Source: VXNJ01 sp009840625
GTDB lineage: Bacteria; Chloroflexota; UBA11872; VXNJ01
Assembly: GCA_965207915.1 (NCBI GenBank)
Contig: OZ242304.1
Coordinates: forward strand, 2,232,001 to 2,296,000
Length of the DNA stretch: 64,000 bases
Direction: 5' to 3'
The translations under genes were made by a program, and so were the position numbers. Within the stretch, counting starts at the first letter, position 1. Every line of letters begins with the position of its first letter. Shown here piece by piece: positions 8,500 through 17,547 of the stretch. The notes beneath the pieces were generated by a model. The model saw nothing but the letters and a program-made list of their open reading frames with translations, ran no database searches and was not told the origin of the DNA.

Positions 8500-9507
8500 T
8501 TATTGCGCGTCGTCAGGTCCCGTGTTCCGGCCCGCGACGGCATCTGCCAGCGGTTGCGAATAGCGATCGAATGCCGAGCGGAGATGCTGGATCGAATAGT
8601 GGGCGTAAATGGTCTTTGTCGTTTCCGGCGAGGCGTGACCGAGGAGATCTTGGACCTGGGACAGGTCGGCTCCCCGATCAAGCAGAGTGGTTGCTTTCAG
8701 GTGCCGGAAATCGTGCGTGGACGCGGTAACCCCGGCGGCGCGTGCGTAGCGCTTGACTATCAGCCACACCGATTGTGGCGAGAGCCGCAGTTTTTCGCCG
8801 CCTGGGCCTGGATTTCCGCGCGCCGGATGACATATGAACAGCGGCGCATAGTCATCGGACCGTACAGCCAAATATTCCGCGATTCGATTAAGAGTGCTTT
8901 CGTCGAAAAACACTGCCCGTTGCTTGTTGCCCTTGCCGGTGATGATCGCCTCGCCGCGCCTCCCGGCCTCTAAGTCAACCCGGTTCAATGCGGCAACTTC
9001 AGCCCTTCGGATGCCTGTGCTGTACAGCGTGTTCAAAATCGCCCGGTCGCGCAGGATCCGAATCGCCGGGAATCGGGAACCGGAGTCTTCTGGAACGGGA
9101 GTGTCATTGGCGGTCTGCACCACCAAGGACAAAGCCGAATCCACATTTGGAGAATGGTAGTTTTTTCTGACCTTGACCCGGCGCAGTTGCTCGCGCGAAC
9201 GTTCAAGAGAGATGTGCGGAATTGCATCCTCGCCGGCCAGGTAACGCAGCAACCCTCGCAAACCCGACAGGTAGGTTTCGACCGTTGCCAGACGGTTAGG
9301 TCCGTGTAGGTCGACCAACCAGAGGTAAAACTGCTCCAGGCAGCGTTTGGGTAATGCTGAAACTTCGCAAGTTTCAGGATCGACTTCAACCGCTTTCAGG
9401 TATTCCCGGAACGCATTGAGTCCGGTGGCGTAGGTGTTGCGCGTCGCCGGCGACTTGGCCCGGTTGGCCAGCTGAAAACCGTAGATCGCTTGATTGATGG
9501 TCGCCAT
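8500..9507 (-). CDS. Tyrosine recombinase (XerC/D-like integrase)
   Basis: 335 residues. A SAM-like core-binding domain occupies about 1-110 (one YATGLNAFREYL helix pair), then the catalytic domain. All active-site residues are visible: Arg167 (STGIRRAE), Lys195 (GKGNKQR), His265 and Arg268 (HDFRH), His291 (LLGHASPETT) and Tyr301 (TIYAHYS). It could be a chromosomal Xer paralogue or the integrase of a small mobile element. Its position next to a toxin-antitoxin pair, and the lack of other mobile genes, suggest an accessory islet. No flanking att-like direct repeats were recognised. Confidence 0.9.
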   Translation of the reverse strand: MATINQAIYGFQLANRAKSPATRNTYATGLNAFREYLKAVEVDPETCEVSALPKRCLEQFYLWLVDLHGPNRLATVETYLSGLRGLLRYLAGEDAIPHISLERSREQLRRVKVRKNYHSPNVDSALSLVVQTANDTPVPEDSGSRFPAIRILRDRAILNTLYSTGIRRAEVAALNRVDLEAGRRGEAIITGKGNKQRAVFFDESTLNRIAEYLAVRSDDYAPLFICHPARGNPGPGGEKLRLSPQSVWLIVKRYARAAGVTASTHDFRHLKATTLLDRGADLSQVQDLLGHASPETTKTIYAHYSIQHLRSAFDRYSQPLADAVAGRNTGPDDAQ

Positions 9508-9614
9508 ACTTTACATAATACCGAGTACGGCAAACCATTGTTTTTGGCGGTACGTATCAACGCGTGAAACTGGGATAGATAATCGGGCGCGGTGGTGCAG
9601 CACCGGGGGGATTC

Positions 9615-11234
9615 ATGCAAGATCCGGATCAGGACGCGAATGCCGGTATGATGACGCGGCTGTCCGCGGCCGTCGGTGCCCCCTGGGCAATGGCAGGCCT
9701 AACCGGCCTGCTCGCGGGTGGTCTGGTGACTTCCCTCTACTTCCCGCTTTTCGAACTGGGTTGGATGGCCAATCCGGCATTTGACTTCGTCGATCTACTG
9801 ATCCGCTTTTCGCCCGGCCAGCTGGCAACCTGGTCGATTGAAACCCTGGGGCCGCTGGGCAAGACTCTCCTTGAGGCTTCGGGACTGGCGACCTGGATAC
9901 TGGCCACCGGGGTCCTCTCGGCGCTGGTCTACCGGTTCGCGCCGCAAACCGACTCGCTCGCCCAGCGATCGCTCCTGGCCGGTGCGATCTTCCTGGTGGC
10001 CCAGTTGACGATCGAACTCCTGGCCGAACTCTCCTTCTACGGACTGGGCGGCATTTTCTGGCTGGTCGCCGCGGCCGCCCTATACGGCTACCTATCGCAG
10101 GCCTATGCCCCGTTGCCCGCGCCGGCCGCCGAGTCGGTCGCCAGCGCAACTTGGCCACCGCCCAGGCGCTCAGGCTGGCTCCAGCGGCGCTCGCGCCGCG
10201 AGTTGCTGGCCCTCTCGGCCGCAACTGCGGTGGCGGGATCGTTCGGCGCCATTGCCGCGCAGCGCGGGATTCTGGCTTCCCGGGCCGAGCCTCCCAGCCC
10301 CGAACCGGTGGCAATCGAGGGCTTCGACACCGACTTCATGCAGGCCGCCAACACCCGTCCCTTGGTTACATCCAACGAAGACTTTTATCGGATCGACATC
10401 TACACCCGTACGCCTACATTTGCGCGGTCCAACTGGTCGATGCAGGTTGGCGGAATGGTGGACCGGGAGTTGAGTTTTTCGATCGACGACATCGAGCGGC
10501 TGCCCATGCAGGAGATGTACGGCACGCTGCAGTGCATTTCCAACGAGGTTGGCGGCGAATTGATCTCCACCACCCGCTGGACCGGCGTGCCGCTGGCCGA
10601 AGTCTTGGATCTGGCCGGGCTGCAGCCGGGCGCCCGCGACGTGGTGTTTCATGCCCCGGGCGGATATGACGATTCGATACCGATCGAAAAGGCACTGGAA
10701 CCCACGACGCTCCTGACGTACGGTATGAACGGCCAGCCGCTTCCTGCCGCGCACGGGTTTCCGCTCCGCGCATACATCCCCAACATCTACGGGATGAAGA
10801 ACGTCAAGTGGATCACCCGGATCGAAGTCACCGACCGCGATCACGAGGGCTACTGGCAGCGCCGCGGATGGTCGGACATCGCGATCATCAAGGCCACCAG
10901 CGCCTGGGACCTGGCCGGCCGGCGCCGAACCGGCCGGGTGCAAGTGGGCGAGGACATCATCGGGGGCATCGCGTTTGCCGGCAACCGCGGAATCTCGGCG
11001 GTCGAATGGCGACGCAACGATTCCGATGTTTGGACGCCGGCCGAACTCGAAGACCAGCTCAACGAGACGACCTGGCGCCGCTGGAAAGCCAACCTGGGCC
11101 TGGATCCGGGCACTTACTTCCTTGAGGTGCGGGCATTCGACGGGGCGGGCGATCCGCAACCTGAAAAACGCACTCCGACCCACCCCGACGGGGCCGGCGG
11201 GTACCACCTGATTCAACTGGCGGTGGTCGAGTAA
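9615..11234 (+). CDS. Membrane-anchored molybdopterin-dependent oxidoreductase (sulfite oxidase family)
   Basis: 539 residues. Residues about 20-165 form four or five hydrophobic segments; these contain no histidine, so they do not look like a heme-b subunit. A twin-arginine-like stretch (SRRELLALSAATAVAG, 193-208) and another hydrophobic segment follow, then a sulfite oxidase-type Mo domain from about 250 with the Mo-ligand Cys307 in TLQCISNEVGG, and a C-terminal Ig-like dimerisation domain. The ATG has GGGGGG upstream. The catalytic part resembles MsrP/YedY or sulfite-dehydrogenase relatives; the substrate is unknown. Electron transfer to or through the membrane part is not shown by any cofactor motif. 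Confidence 0.85.
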   Translation: MQDPDQDANAGMMTRLSAAVGAPWAMAGLTGLLAGGLVTSLYFPLFELGWMANPAFDFVDLLIRFSPGQLATWSIETLGPLGKTLLEASGLATWILATGVLSALVYRFAPQTDSLAQRSLLAGAIFLVAQLTIELLAELSFYGLGGIFWLVAAAALYGYLSQAYAPLPAPAAESVASATWPPPRRSGWLQRRSRRELLALSAATAVAGSFGAIAAQRGILASRAEPPSPEPVAIEGFDTDFMQAANTRPLVTSNEDFYRIDIYTRTPTFARSNWSMQVGGMVDRELSFSIDDIERLPMQEMYGTLQCISNEVGGELISTTRWTGVPLAEVLDLAGLQPGARDVVFHAPGGYDDSIPIEKALEPTTLLTYGMNGQPLPAAHGFPLRAYIPNIYGMKNVKWITRIEVTDRDHEGYWQRRGWSDIAIIKATSAWDLAGRRRTGRVQVGEDIIGGIAFAGNRGISAVEWRRNDSDVWTPAELEDQLNETTWRRWKANLGLDPGTYFLEVRAFDGAGDPQPEKRTPTHPDGAGGYHLIQLAVVE

Positions 11235-11390
11235 GGCAGCGGCTTTGCCGCGGGCGGCGACCGCCGTGCCGGGGCCGCGCCGCAGCGCGACCGATTCGAA
11301 CGCAGTCGGTACGGTCGCCGTGCCGGGCTATCCAATAATTGGTCGAGGACTTGGCCGGCCCCGGGATCCTCCACGCGGGCCCGACAAGAT

Positions 11391-12365
11391 GTGACGATGC
11401 GCCTAACCCAGGAACAAATCGATCATTTCGACCGCGAGGGCTGGCTAATAGTCGAAGCGGTATTTGATCCGGAGACGGATTTCGCACCGTTGCTCGCCGA
11501 CTATTCGGCCATCGCTGACCGCCAGGCCCCGAAATTACTGAGTTCGGCTCAATATGCCGGGTACTATCACGCCTGGAATTTCGAGCAGAAGATGCTCTAC
11601 CTGGCCGAATGCACGGGCGGTTTCGACCATCAGCCGTACGACATCTCGCTGCCCCCCAAGGGGATCGACCCCGCGGTTGAGATGTACACCGGCGAAGCTG
11701 CCTTCCGCCTGCTCTCGCACCCGCGGCTGCTGGACATCGTCGAGTGCTTCATCGGTTCGGAGATTTATTCCAATCCGGTCCAGCACATCCGGGTCAAGGT
11801 TCCCGAGCGATCGGTGCCGGACAGCCGGTCGGTATCGAATATGGGAATCGGCAACGCGACTCTCTGGCACCAGGACAACGGGGTCATCACCGAGGACGGC
11901 GACGTTACTCCGATACTGACCTGCTGGGCCCCAATCACCGACGCCAGCGTGGAGATGGGCTGCCTGGCCGCGATACCGCGCTCGCACCGATTGGGCCTCG
12001 CGCCGCACTGCCTGGCCTCGACCGGCCTGCACATCCCCACCGAGAACGTGGAAGAGAGCCTGATGCGGCCACTCCCGATGGCGGCCGGATCGGTCCTGTT
12101 CCTGCACCGCCACACCCTGCACCGGTCACTGAACAACGTCTCCGACGCGGTGCGCTTCAGCTTCGATCTGCGCTACTCCCCGACCGGCCTTCCCACCGGG
12201 CGCGAAGTCTTTCCCGGATTCGTGGCCAGATCAAGGCTCGATCCGGCGAGCGAGCTGCATGATGCCGGGTCCTGGGCGCAGACCTGGCGCCGGACCCAGT
12301 TGCATTTGTCGGAGGTCGGCAGCTACGCCGGCAATCGCTACAACGCCGACGCAGTCTTTTGCTAG
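11391..12365 (+). CDS. Phytanoyl-CoA dioxygenase (PhyH) family protein
   Basis: 324 residues from GTG 11391 (ATG 11397 is an equal alternative). It is an Fe(II)/2-oxoglutarate dioxygenase: the HxD iron ligands are His160 and Asp162 in LWHQDNG, and a distal His lies in LHRHTLHRSLNN, followed by an Arg (RFSFDLRY) that would hold 2-oxoglutarate. Family members hydroxylate varied small molecules, so the substrate is unknown. It lies nine bases upstream of a CurA-like reductase and is probably co-transcribed with it, suggesting a shared catabolic role. Confidence 0.88.
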   Translation: MTMRLTQEQIDHFDREGWLIVEAVFDPETDFAPLLADYSAIADRQAPKLLSSAQYAGYYHAWNFEQKMLYLAECTGGFDHQPYDISLPPKGIDPAVEMYTGEAAFRLLSHPRLLDIVECFIGSEIYSNPVQHIRVKVPERSVPDSRSVSNMGIGNATLWHQDNGVITEDGDVTPILTCWAPITDASVEMGCLAAIPRSHRLGLAPHCLASTGLHIPTENVEESLMRPLPMAAGSVLFLHRHTLHRSLNNVSDAVRFSFDLRYSPTGLPTGREVFPGFVARSRLDPASELHDAGSWAQTWRRTQLHLSEVGSYAGNRYNADAVFC

Positions 12366-12374
12366 GGAATCGCA

Positions 12375-13415
12375 ATGGACACCAACCGCAAGTACCTGCT
12401 GGTTAACCGGCCTCGCGCCGAGCCTTCACCCTCTAATTTTTCGCTGGTCGAGGAGCCGGCCGGGCAGCCGGGCGAGGGCCAGGTGCTGGCACGAACGATC
12501 TGGCTGAGTGTCGACCCGTACATGCGCGGTCGGATGCGCCCCTCGCGCAGCTATGCCGATCCGGCCGGCCTGGGCGAGGTGATGGTCGGCAGCGGAGTAG
12601 GCGAGGTCGTTGCCTCGCGCTCTCCGCGCTTTAAGCCCGGCGACATCGTCGAGGGTGACTTCGGCTGGCAGACTATGCCCACGGTTGACGCCGACGGACT
12701 TGATCTGGTCGACCCCGGGCTGGCGCCGATATCCACCGCGCTTGGCGTGCTGGGCATGCCCGGCATGACCGCCTATTTCGGTTTTCTGGAAGTGGGCCGC
12801 CCGCAACCCGGGGACACTGTGGTGGTCTCCGCCGCCTCGGGGGCGGTCGGCGGTGTCGTCGGACAGATGGCCCGGATCGGCGGGAACCGCGTGGTTGGAA
12901 TTGCCGGATCGGATGCCAAACGCGAATATTGCCTGCAGCGGCTCGGCTACCACGCCTGCATCAACCGCCGCGAGGAGGATGTAGGCGCGGCGCTCGACCG
13001 CGAATGCCCGAACGGGATCGACGTCTACTTCGACAACGTCGGCGGGCCGATCCTGGACGCGGTTCTGCAGCGAATCAACCTGGGTGCGCGCATCGCAATC
13101 TGCGGGATGATCTCCGAATACAACCTGCCCGAGCCCGAACGGGCCGTTCGTCCCACGCGCGCCCTGCTTTCGAATCGCGCCACGATGCAGGGCCTGCTGG
13201 TGCGCGACTGGTGGCACATCCGCCAGCGCGGGCGCAGTCGGCTGGCGGGCTGGATAGCATCCGGTGAGCTCTACTACCGCGAAGAAACGGTCACCGGATT
13301 CGAGAGCATGCCCCAGGCGCTCATCGGACTGCTCGAGGGGGAGAACTTCGGTAAGCGTCTGGTCAGGGTCGCCGACCCACCCCCGGGCGTGATTGCTGGT
13401 GGGGACGCGCGATAG
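12375..13415 (+). CDS. NADP-dependent MDR oxidoreductase (CurA / PTGR-like)
   Basis: 346 residues. Zinc-free medium-chain reductase of the leukotriene B4 dehydrogenase/CurA group: SVDPYMRGRM near 45-55, GMPGMTAYFGF near 130, the nucleotide motif SAASGAVGGVVGQ and DVYFDNVGG. These enzymes reduce the double bond of enones using NADPH. It follows PhyH with an ATG nine bases after its stop. No catalytic zinc ligands are seen, as expected for the subgroup. Confidence 0.9.
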   Translation: MDTNRKYLLVNRPRAEPSPSNFSLVEEPAGQPGEGQVLARTIWLSVDPYMRGRMRPSRSYADPAGLGEVMVGSGVGEVVASRSPRFKPGDIVEGDFGWQTMPTVDADGLDLVDPGLAPISTALGVLGMPGMTAYFGFLEVGRPQPGDTVVVSAASGAVGGVVGQMARIGGNRVVGIAGSDAKREYCLQRLGYHACINRREEDVGAALDRECPNGIDVYFDNVGGPILDAVLQRINLGARIAICGMISEYNLPEPERAVRPTRALLSNRATMQGLLVRDWWHIRQRGRSRLAGWIASGELYYREETVTGFESMPQALIGLLEGENFGKRLVRVADPPPGVIAGGDAR

Positions 13416-13565
13416 CGCCTGGCGCCAGCTGGATGCCGACGGTATTCCAGTCAGTAACTCGACGGCTGACTCGATTAGCTGACCCCCGGCGGGCGCGTTT
13501 GTCCGGGCAACTTCGCCACAAGCCGAGAGCCCGGCCGGCTCGATAGCGCGCCGCTGCGCGAACGG

Positions 13566-14903
13566 CTACGCCAGCTGGTCGAAGCGGGTCAGGACGTCAA
13601 ATATGCAGCTGGCGCCGAACCGCAGACACTCGTCGGGAATCCGCTCGTCGGCAGCGTGAATTAGACGAAAAATCTCGATGTCGGGTGGAAGGTTCATCGG
13701 CAGGAATCCGTAGGACTGGATCCCGATCCGGCGGAATTCGCGACCATCGGTGGCTCCAACCATCAGCATCGGCATCGGCCGGGCATCCGGGTCGTGCTCT
13801 CTGAGCACCTGTTCGAGCAGCGGCAGCAGGCGCAGGTCGGGCTGTCCGAGCGGTTCGCTCATCGCCCGCGGGGGATCGAATTCGACCTCCTCCCCGACCA
13901 GGTTTTCCAGGTCGGAAACCAGTTTTTCGGGCGTTGAACTGGGCAGGATGCGGGCGTCGAAATTCAGCTCCACGACGCTGGGCACGACGTTGAACTTGTC
14001 GCCGCCATTGATGACCGTCACGTTGACGGTGTCGTGCAGGACGCAGTCAAAGATGTCGCCGCGCGGGCCCATGCGGTCCAGCGCGGAGTCGGCCCGTTCG
14101 GGGTCGAGCAGGGCCAACATCTGGGCCCGCTCGGGGTCCTGCAGGCCGTTGGCGACGGCCTCGACCATTCCGGCCGCGGCCGGAGTGACCGACACCGGCA
14201 GGCGGTTCTGGTCGAGGGTCGTCAGGACCCGGCCCAGGCGCGCCATGATCCCGCCGCGGTGAATCATGGCGCCGTGCCCGCCGGGGCCCCTTATGCGCCC
14301 GGTCAGGCGAACCACGGTTTTCTCGGACACCTGGATCGGGTAGTACGTTTGACCGAACATCTCCTCGCGGTAGCCGCCGAATTCGCCCAATGCGAACCGC
14401 ACCCCTTCGAACAGTTCAGGGTGTTGATCGACCATGAAACCGGCGCCGAACTCGGCTCCGGCTTCTTCGTCCGAGAGCAGGCAGAGGATCACGTCGCCGG
14501 GCAGTTCGGTCCGCTCGTGGACGGCGCGCAGGAAGGCGGCGATCATCATCGCGTCGCCGCCTTTCATGTCCAGGCTGCCGCGCCCCCAGATCACGCCATC
14601 GACAAGATCTGCCGCGAACGGGTCCCTGGTCCAGGGCTGTCCGGCGGTGGTCACCACGTCGACATGTCCGTACAGCAGGAGCGGCGATTCGTCGCCACCC
14701 CGGATGCGGGCCACGAGATTGGGACGGTCCTGGTCCAGCGCGTAAAGGCGCGATTCGATTCCGTATTCCCCCAACAGGCCCTTGACCCATTCGATGCAAG
14801 CGCGCTCGTTGCCGGGCGGGTTGGTCGTGTTGAACCGGATCAGGTGCCGCAGCAAGGCGCCCGGATCGGCGTGGATTCCGGCCAGGTCGCCGGTCAGCGC
14901 CAC
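13566..14903 (-). CDS. M20-family metallopeptidase/amidohydrolase
   Basis: 445 residues from a GTG at 14903, which follows GGGGG by five bases and overlaps the sulfatase stop; the frame is open further upstream but that extension lies inside the sulfatase gene. The M20 signature is complete: YGHVDVV, GRGSLDMKGG, SDEEAGAEFG and the dimerisation domain GPGGHGAMIH. The fold is that of ArgE/DapE/succinyl-diaminopimelate desuccinylase and carboxypeptidase relatives. With DapF/DapL encoded elsewhere in the window, a DapE role is unlikely; coupling to the sulfatase suggests scavenging of small amides or peptides. The substrate is unknown. Confidence 0.9.
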   Translation of the reverse strand: MALTGDLAGIHADPGALLRHLIRFNTTNPPGNERACIEWVKGLLGEYGIESRLYALDQDRPNLVARIRGGDESPLLLYGHVDVVTTAGQPWTRDPFAADLVDGVIWGRGSLDMKGGDAMMIAAFLRAVHERTELPGDVILCLLSDEEAGAEFGAGFMVDQHPELFEGVRFALGEFGGYREEMFGQTYYPIQVSEKTVVRLTGRIRGPGGHGAMIHRGGIMARLGRVLTTLDQNRLPVSVTPAAAGMVEAVANGLQDPERAQMLALLDPERADSALDRMGPRGDIFDCVLHDTVNVTVINGGDKFNVVPSVVELNFDARILPSSTPEKLVSDLENLVGEEVEFDPPRAMSEPLGQPDLRLLPLLEQVLREHDPDARPMPMLMVGATDGREFRRIGIQSYGFLPMNLPPDIEIFRLIHAADERIPDECLRFGASCIFDVLTRFDQLA

Positions 14904-16384
14904 TGCTGCCCCCAATCGGAGGTCTCGTAGTGGCTGCGTATCAGCCAGTCGGTCAGAACGTCCGAGAGCCGGCCCCTTTCGGCAGCGCAGTCCGGATCGT
15001 CCCACCGGTTGCGAGTCTCGCCGGGATCGGATTCAAGGTCGAACAGCTGGCCTTCGTCGCTGTCCAGCAAGCGCACCAGCTTCCAGCGACGGTCGCGGAC
15101 CATCGTCATAAAGTCCCAATCGAGCCCCATCATGTCCTCGCGCGACTGCTCGCAGAAGACATAACGGCGTCCGCTGGCGCTCGGGCTGCCGGCCAGCGCC
15201 GGGCCCATGCTTATGCCTTCGAACCCCTCCGGTACGGTCAATCCGGCGAACTCGAAGATCGTCGGCGCCAGGTCGATCCACGAATAAAGGTCTTCGATCC
15301 GGCGGCCGCCGTCGAATCTTCCCGGTGACCAGACAATGGTCGGCACGCGCGTGACTATGTCGTAAAAGGTCCACTTCTGGCTGTGCCCGTGGTCGCCGAG
15401 GGCGTCGCCGTGGTCGGAGGTGAAGACCACGATCGAATCCTCGAGCAGGCCGCGGTCTTCCAAGGCGGCCAGGATGTTGCCGACCTGGGCGTCGATCATC
15501 GCGACGTTGGCCATGTAGCAGGCGCGCTGGTGCTGGCGCTGCGCGAAGGTCGGATCGAGCATGTGCACGATCGAATCATGGTCGACCTCGGCGTTGTGCT
15601 CGCGCATCGACCGGAAGGGGCCGGGTTGACCGTCGATCTCCGCGCGGGTCGGATCGACGATCCCGAAATCGCGGTCGCGGTACCGGCGCTCGAACTCGGG
15701 CGTCGGGTCGTACGGGGGGTGAGGCCCGGGGAACCCGATCTGCAAGAAAAGCGGTTCGCGAACGGTCTGGTTTCTTATCCAGTGGGTCGCAAATCCACCG
15801 ACGAAGTTGTCCGATTGCAGGTCCTCGTCCCAGTCCCAAACGAACGCACCCAGGCTGTGGCGGTAGTCGGCGCGCTCGCGATACATGATCCGGCCAGGCT
15901 TGGGGACCACGCCGCGCGCTATCAGGGCTTTGTCCCATTCGTCGATGAACTCGGCCCCCTGCAGATAGCGGTCCTTGTTCTCTACGACGTAACGCTCGTC
16001 GAAGCCCGCTTCGGCGAGAAAGGGGGTAGTGTGCATCTTGCCGATGTTGACGGTGTGATACCCGGCCGCGCGGAGATCGCTGACCCAGGTCTTGCGCCAG
16101 GGATCCCCGTTCTTGAAGATCCGGGTCGTGTGCGGATATCGACCGGTGAAAAGGCTGGCCCGCGCCGGCGCGCAGGACGTGGCCGGAATGAAGCAGTTAT
16201 CGAAGGAAACCCCTTCTCGCACCAAACGGTCCAGGTGCGGGGTGTCCATGTAATCGAAGCCAAGCGCGCCGATGGTGTCGAAGCGCTGCTGATCGGTGAT
16301 GATCAGGATGATGTTTGGGGGTCGTTGGGACAACCCGGAACCGCCTTGAATCGAATCGGTGCTGGTCCGGCCGCGAGCAATCAA
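14894..16384 (-). CDS. Sulfatase (arylsulfatase A-like)
   Basis: Up to 496 residues. The formylglycine site is Cys71 in TSCAPARASLFTGRYP (CxPxR type), which needs a formylglycine-generating enzyme not found in this window. Metal-binding residues appear in ITDQQRFD (N-terminal) and TSDHGDALGDHG. A TTG at 16333 (LSQRPPN) is an alternative start that would trim 17 residues. Neither version has a signal peptide, so the enzyme looks cytoplasmic. The choline- or aryl-sulfatase subfamily cannot be fixed. The stop overlaps the M20 gene start. Confidence 0.92.
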   Translation of the reverse strand: MIARGRTSTDSIQGGSGLSQRPPNIILIITDQQRFDTIGALGFDYMDTPHLDRLVREGVSFDNCFIPATSCAPARASLFTGRYPHTTRIFKNGDPWRKTWVSDLRAAGYHTVNIGKMHTTPFLAEAGFDERYVVENKDRYLQGAEFIDEWDKALIARGVVPKPGRIMYRERADYRHSLGAFVWDWDEDLQSDNFVGGFATHWIRNQTVREPLFLQIGFPGPHPPYDPTPEFERRYRDRDFGIVDPTRAEIDGQPGPFRSMREHNAEVDHDSIVHMLDPTFAQRQHQRACYMANVAMIDAQVGNILAALEDRGLLEDSIVVFTSDHGDALGDHGHSQKWTFYDIVTRVPTIVWSPGRFDGGRRIEDLYSWIDLAPTIFEFAGLTVPEGFEGISMGPALAGSPSASGRRYVFCEQSREDMMGLDWDFMTMVRDRRWKLVRLLDSDEGQLFDLESDPGETRNRWDDPDCAAERGRLSDVLTDWLIRSHYETSDWGQQWR

Positions 16385-16488
16385 ATCCTAATTCCGGGTA
16401 TTCGCGGGCTCGGCGAAAATCAACCCGAGGTCCCGGCCGACGGCGCCCGGGTCCGATACCGCTCGAACCCGGAAGCTGACCGCGATCC

Positions 16489-17535
16489 ATGTCTGACCAA
16501 TCCCAGCCGCCGATCATCGGACTGACCCTCGGCGACCCGACCGGCGTTGGGCCCGAGGTGGTGGCCAAGGCATTGCTGCATGACTCCATCTACGAGCGGC
16601 TCCAGCCGATTGCGATCGGCAGCGCTTCGGCCCTGGAGCGAATCCTCGAAATCTGTGGGATCGACCTTGCGGTGCGTACGATCGCGGACGTTAGTGATGC
16701 CCGATTCGAGCGCGGGACCGTAGACACTCTGGACATCTGGCACCGGGACCACCGCGAACTGCCGTTTAAGGAAGTCACGGCCGCCGGCGGCGAGGCTGCC
16801 GTCACCGCGGTCATCGAAGCGGTAAAACTCTGCGCGGCCGGCCGATTGGACGCCATGGCCACTTCGCCGCTGCACAAGCTGGCCATGAAAATGGCCGGCT
16901 ACGACTATCCCGGGCATACCGAAATAGTTCAGGAATTCTCCGGCGCCAGGACTTCACGCATGATGCTGGTGGCGGGGAAACTGCGCGTTATTCACGTCTC
17001 CACCCATGTCGGTCTGGCCGAGGCCGTCACCCTGGTCAAGACCGACCGCATTGTCGAGGTGATCGGGATCTTCCAGCAGGCCCTGCAGGACATGGGGATC
17101 GACTCGCCCCAGATTGCGGTTGCCGGCCTCAATCCACATGCCGAACCCGGCAACCTGTTCGGCATGGAGGACTCCGAGCAGGTGGAACCGGCCGTGCACC
17201 GCGCCCGAAGGGACGGAATCGACGCGCTCGGCCCGATGCCCCCGGATACGGTGTTTGCGCGGGCTTCCCAGGGTGAATACGACGGCGTCGTGGCAATGTA
17301 CCACGACCAGGGGCACATTGCGGTGAAGATGCTGGGAATCCACAACGGGGTCAACGTGACCTTGGGCACGCCGGTAATCCGGACTTCGGTCGACCACGGC
17401 ACCGCCTACGGGCGCGCTGGCGAAAATCGCGCCGAGGAAACCAGCATGCTGAACGCGACCCTCTTGGCGGCCGATATGGTGAGGGCGCGACGACGACGCC
17501 AGGCGTACGCGACCAGCGGGGCCACTTCCGGCTAG
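16489..17535 (+). CDS. PdxA family dehydrogenase (PdxA or PdxA2)
   Basis: 348 residues. PdxA oxidises 4-phosphohydroxy-L-threonine in vitamin B6 synthesis; the PdxA2 branch oxidises D-threonate or D-erythronate 4-phosphate. The N-terminal GLTLGDPTGVGPEV motif and the metal histidines in YPGHTEIVQ, STHVGLAEA and MYHDQGHIAVKMLG are visible. The HDQGHIAVK sequence and TSVDHGTAYG resemble PdxA2 more than E. coli PdxA, from memory of the two branches, and no pdxJ is nearby. The PdxA2 partner kinase (DUF1537) is not in the window either. The family is firm; the subfamily is a leaning only. Confidence 0.88.
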   Translation: MSDQSQPPIIGLTLGDPTGVGPEVVAKALLHDSIYERLQPIAIGSASALERILEICGIDLAVRTIADVSDARFERGTVDTLDIWHRDHRELPFKEVTAAGGEAAVTAVIEAVKLCAAGRLDAMATSPLHKLAMKMAGYDYPGHTEIVQEFSGARTSRMMLVAGKLRVIHVSTHVGLAEAVTLVKTDRIVEVIGIFQQALQDMGIDSPQIAVAGLNPHAEPGNLFGMEDSEQVEPAVHRARRDGIDALGPMPPDTVFARASQGEYDGVVAMYHDQGHIAVKMLGIHNGVNVTLGTPVIRTSVDHGTAYGRAGENRAEETSMLNATLLAADMVRARRRRQAYATSGATSG

Positions 17536-17547
17536 GTTCGACGGGCC

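Noticed and set aside
8500..9614. Attachment-site repeats flanking the tyrosine recombinase
   Set aside because: No direct repeat of useful length was found by eye, and no tRNA lies beside it.
11235..11390. Possible terminator after the molybdopterin oxidoreductase
   Set aside because: Only a five-pair GCGGC/GCCGC stem without a T-run is present.
15383..16525. Plus-strand frame of about 380 codons opposite the sulfatase
   Set aside because: The sulfatase active site is on the minus strand; the plus frame has no motif.
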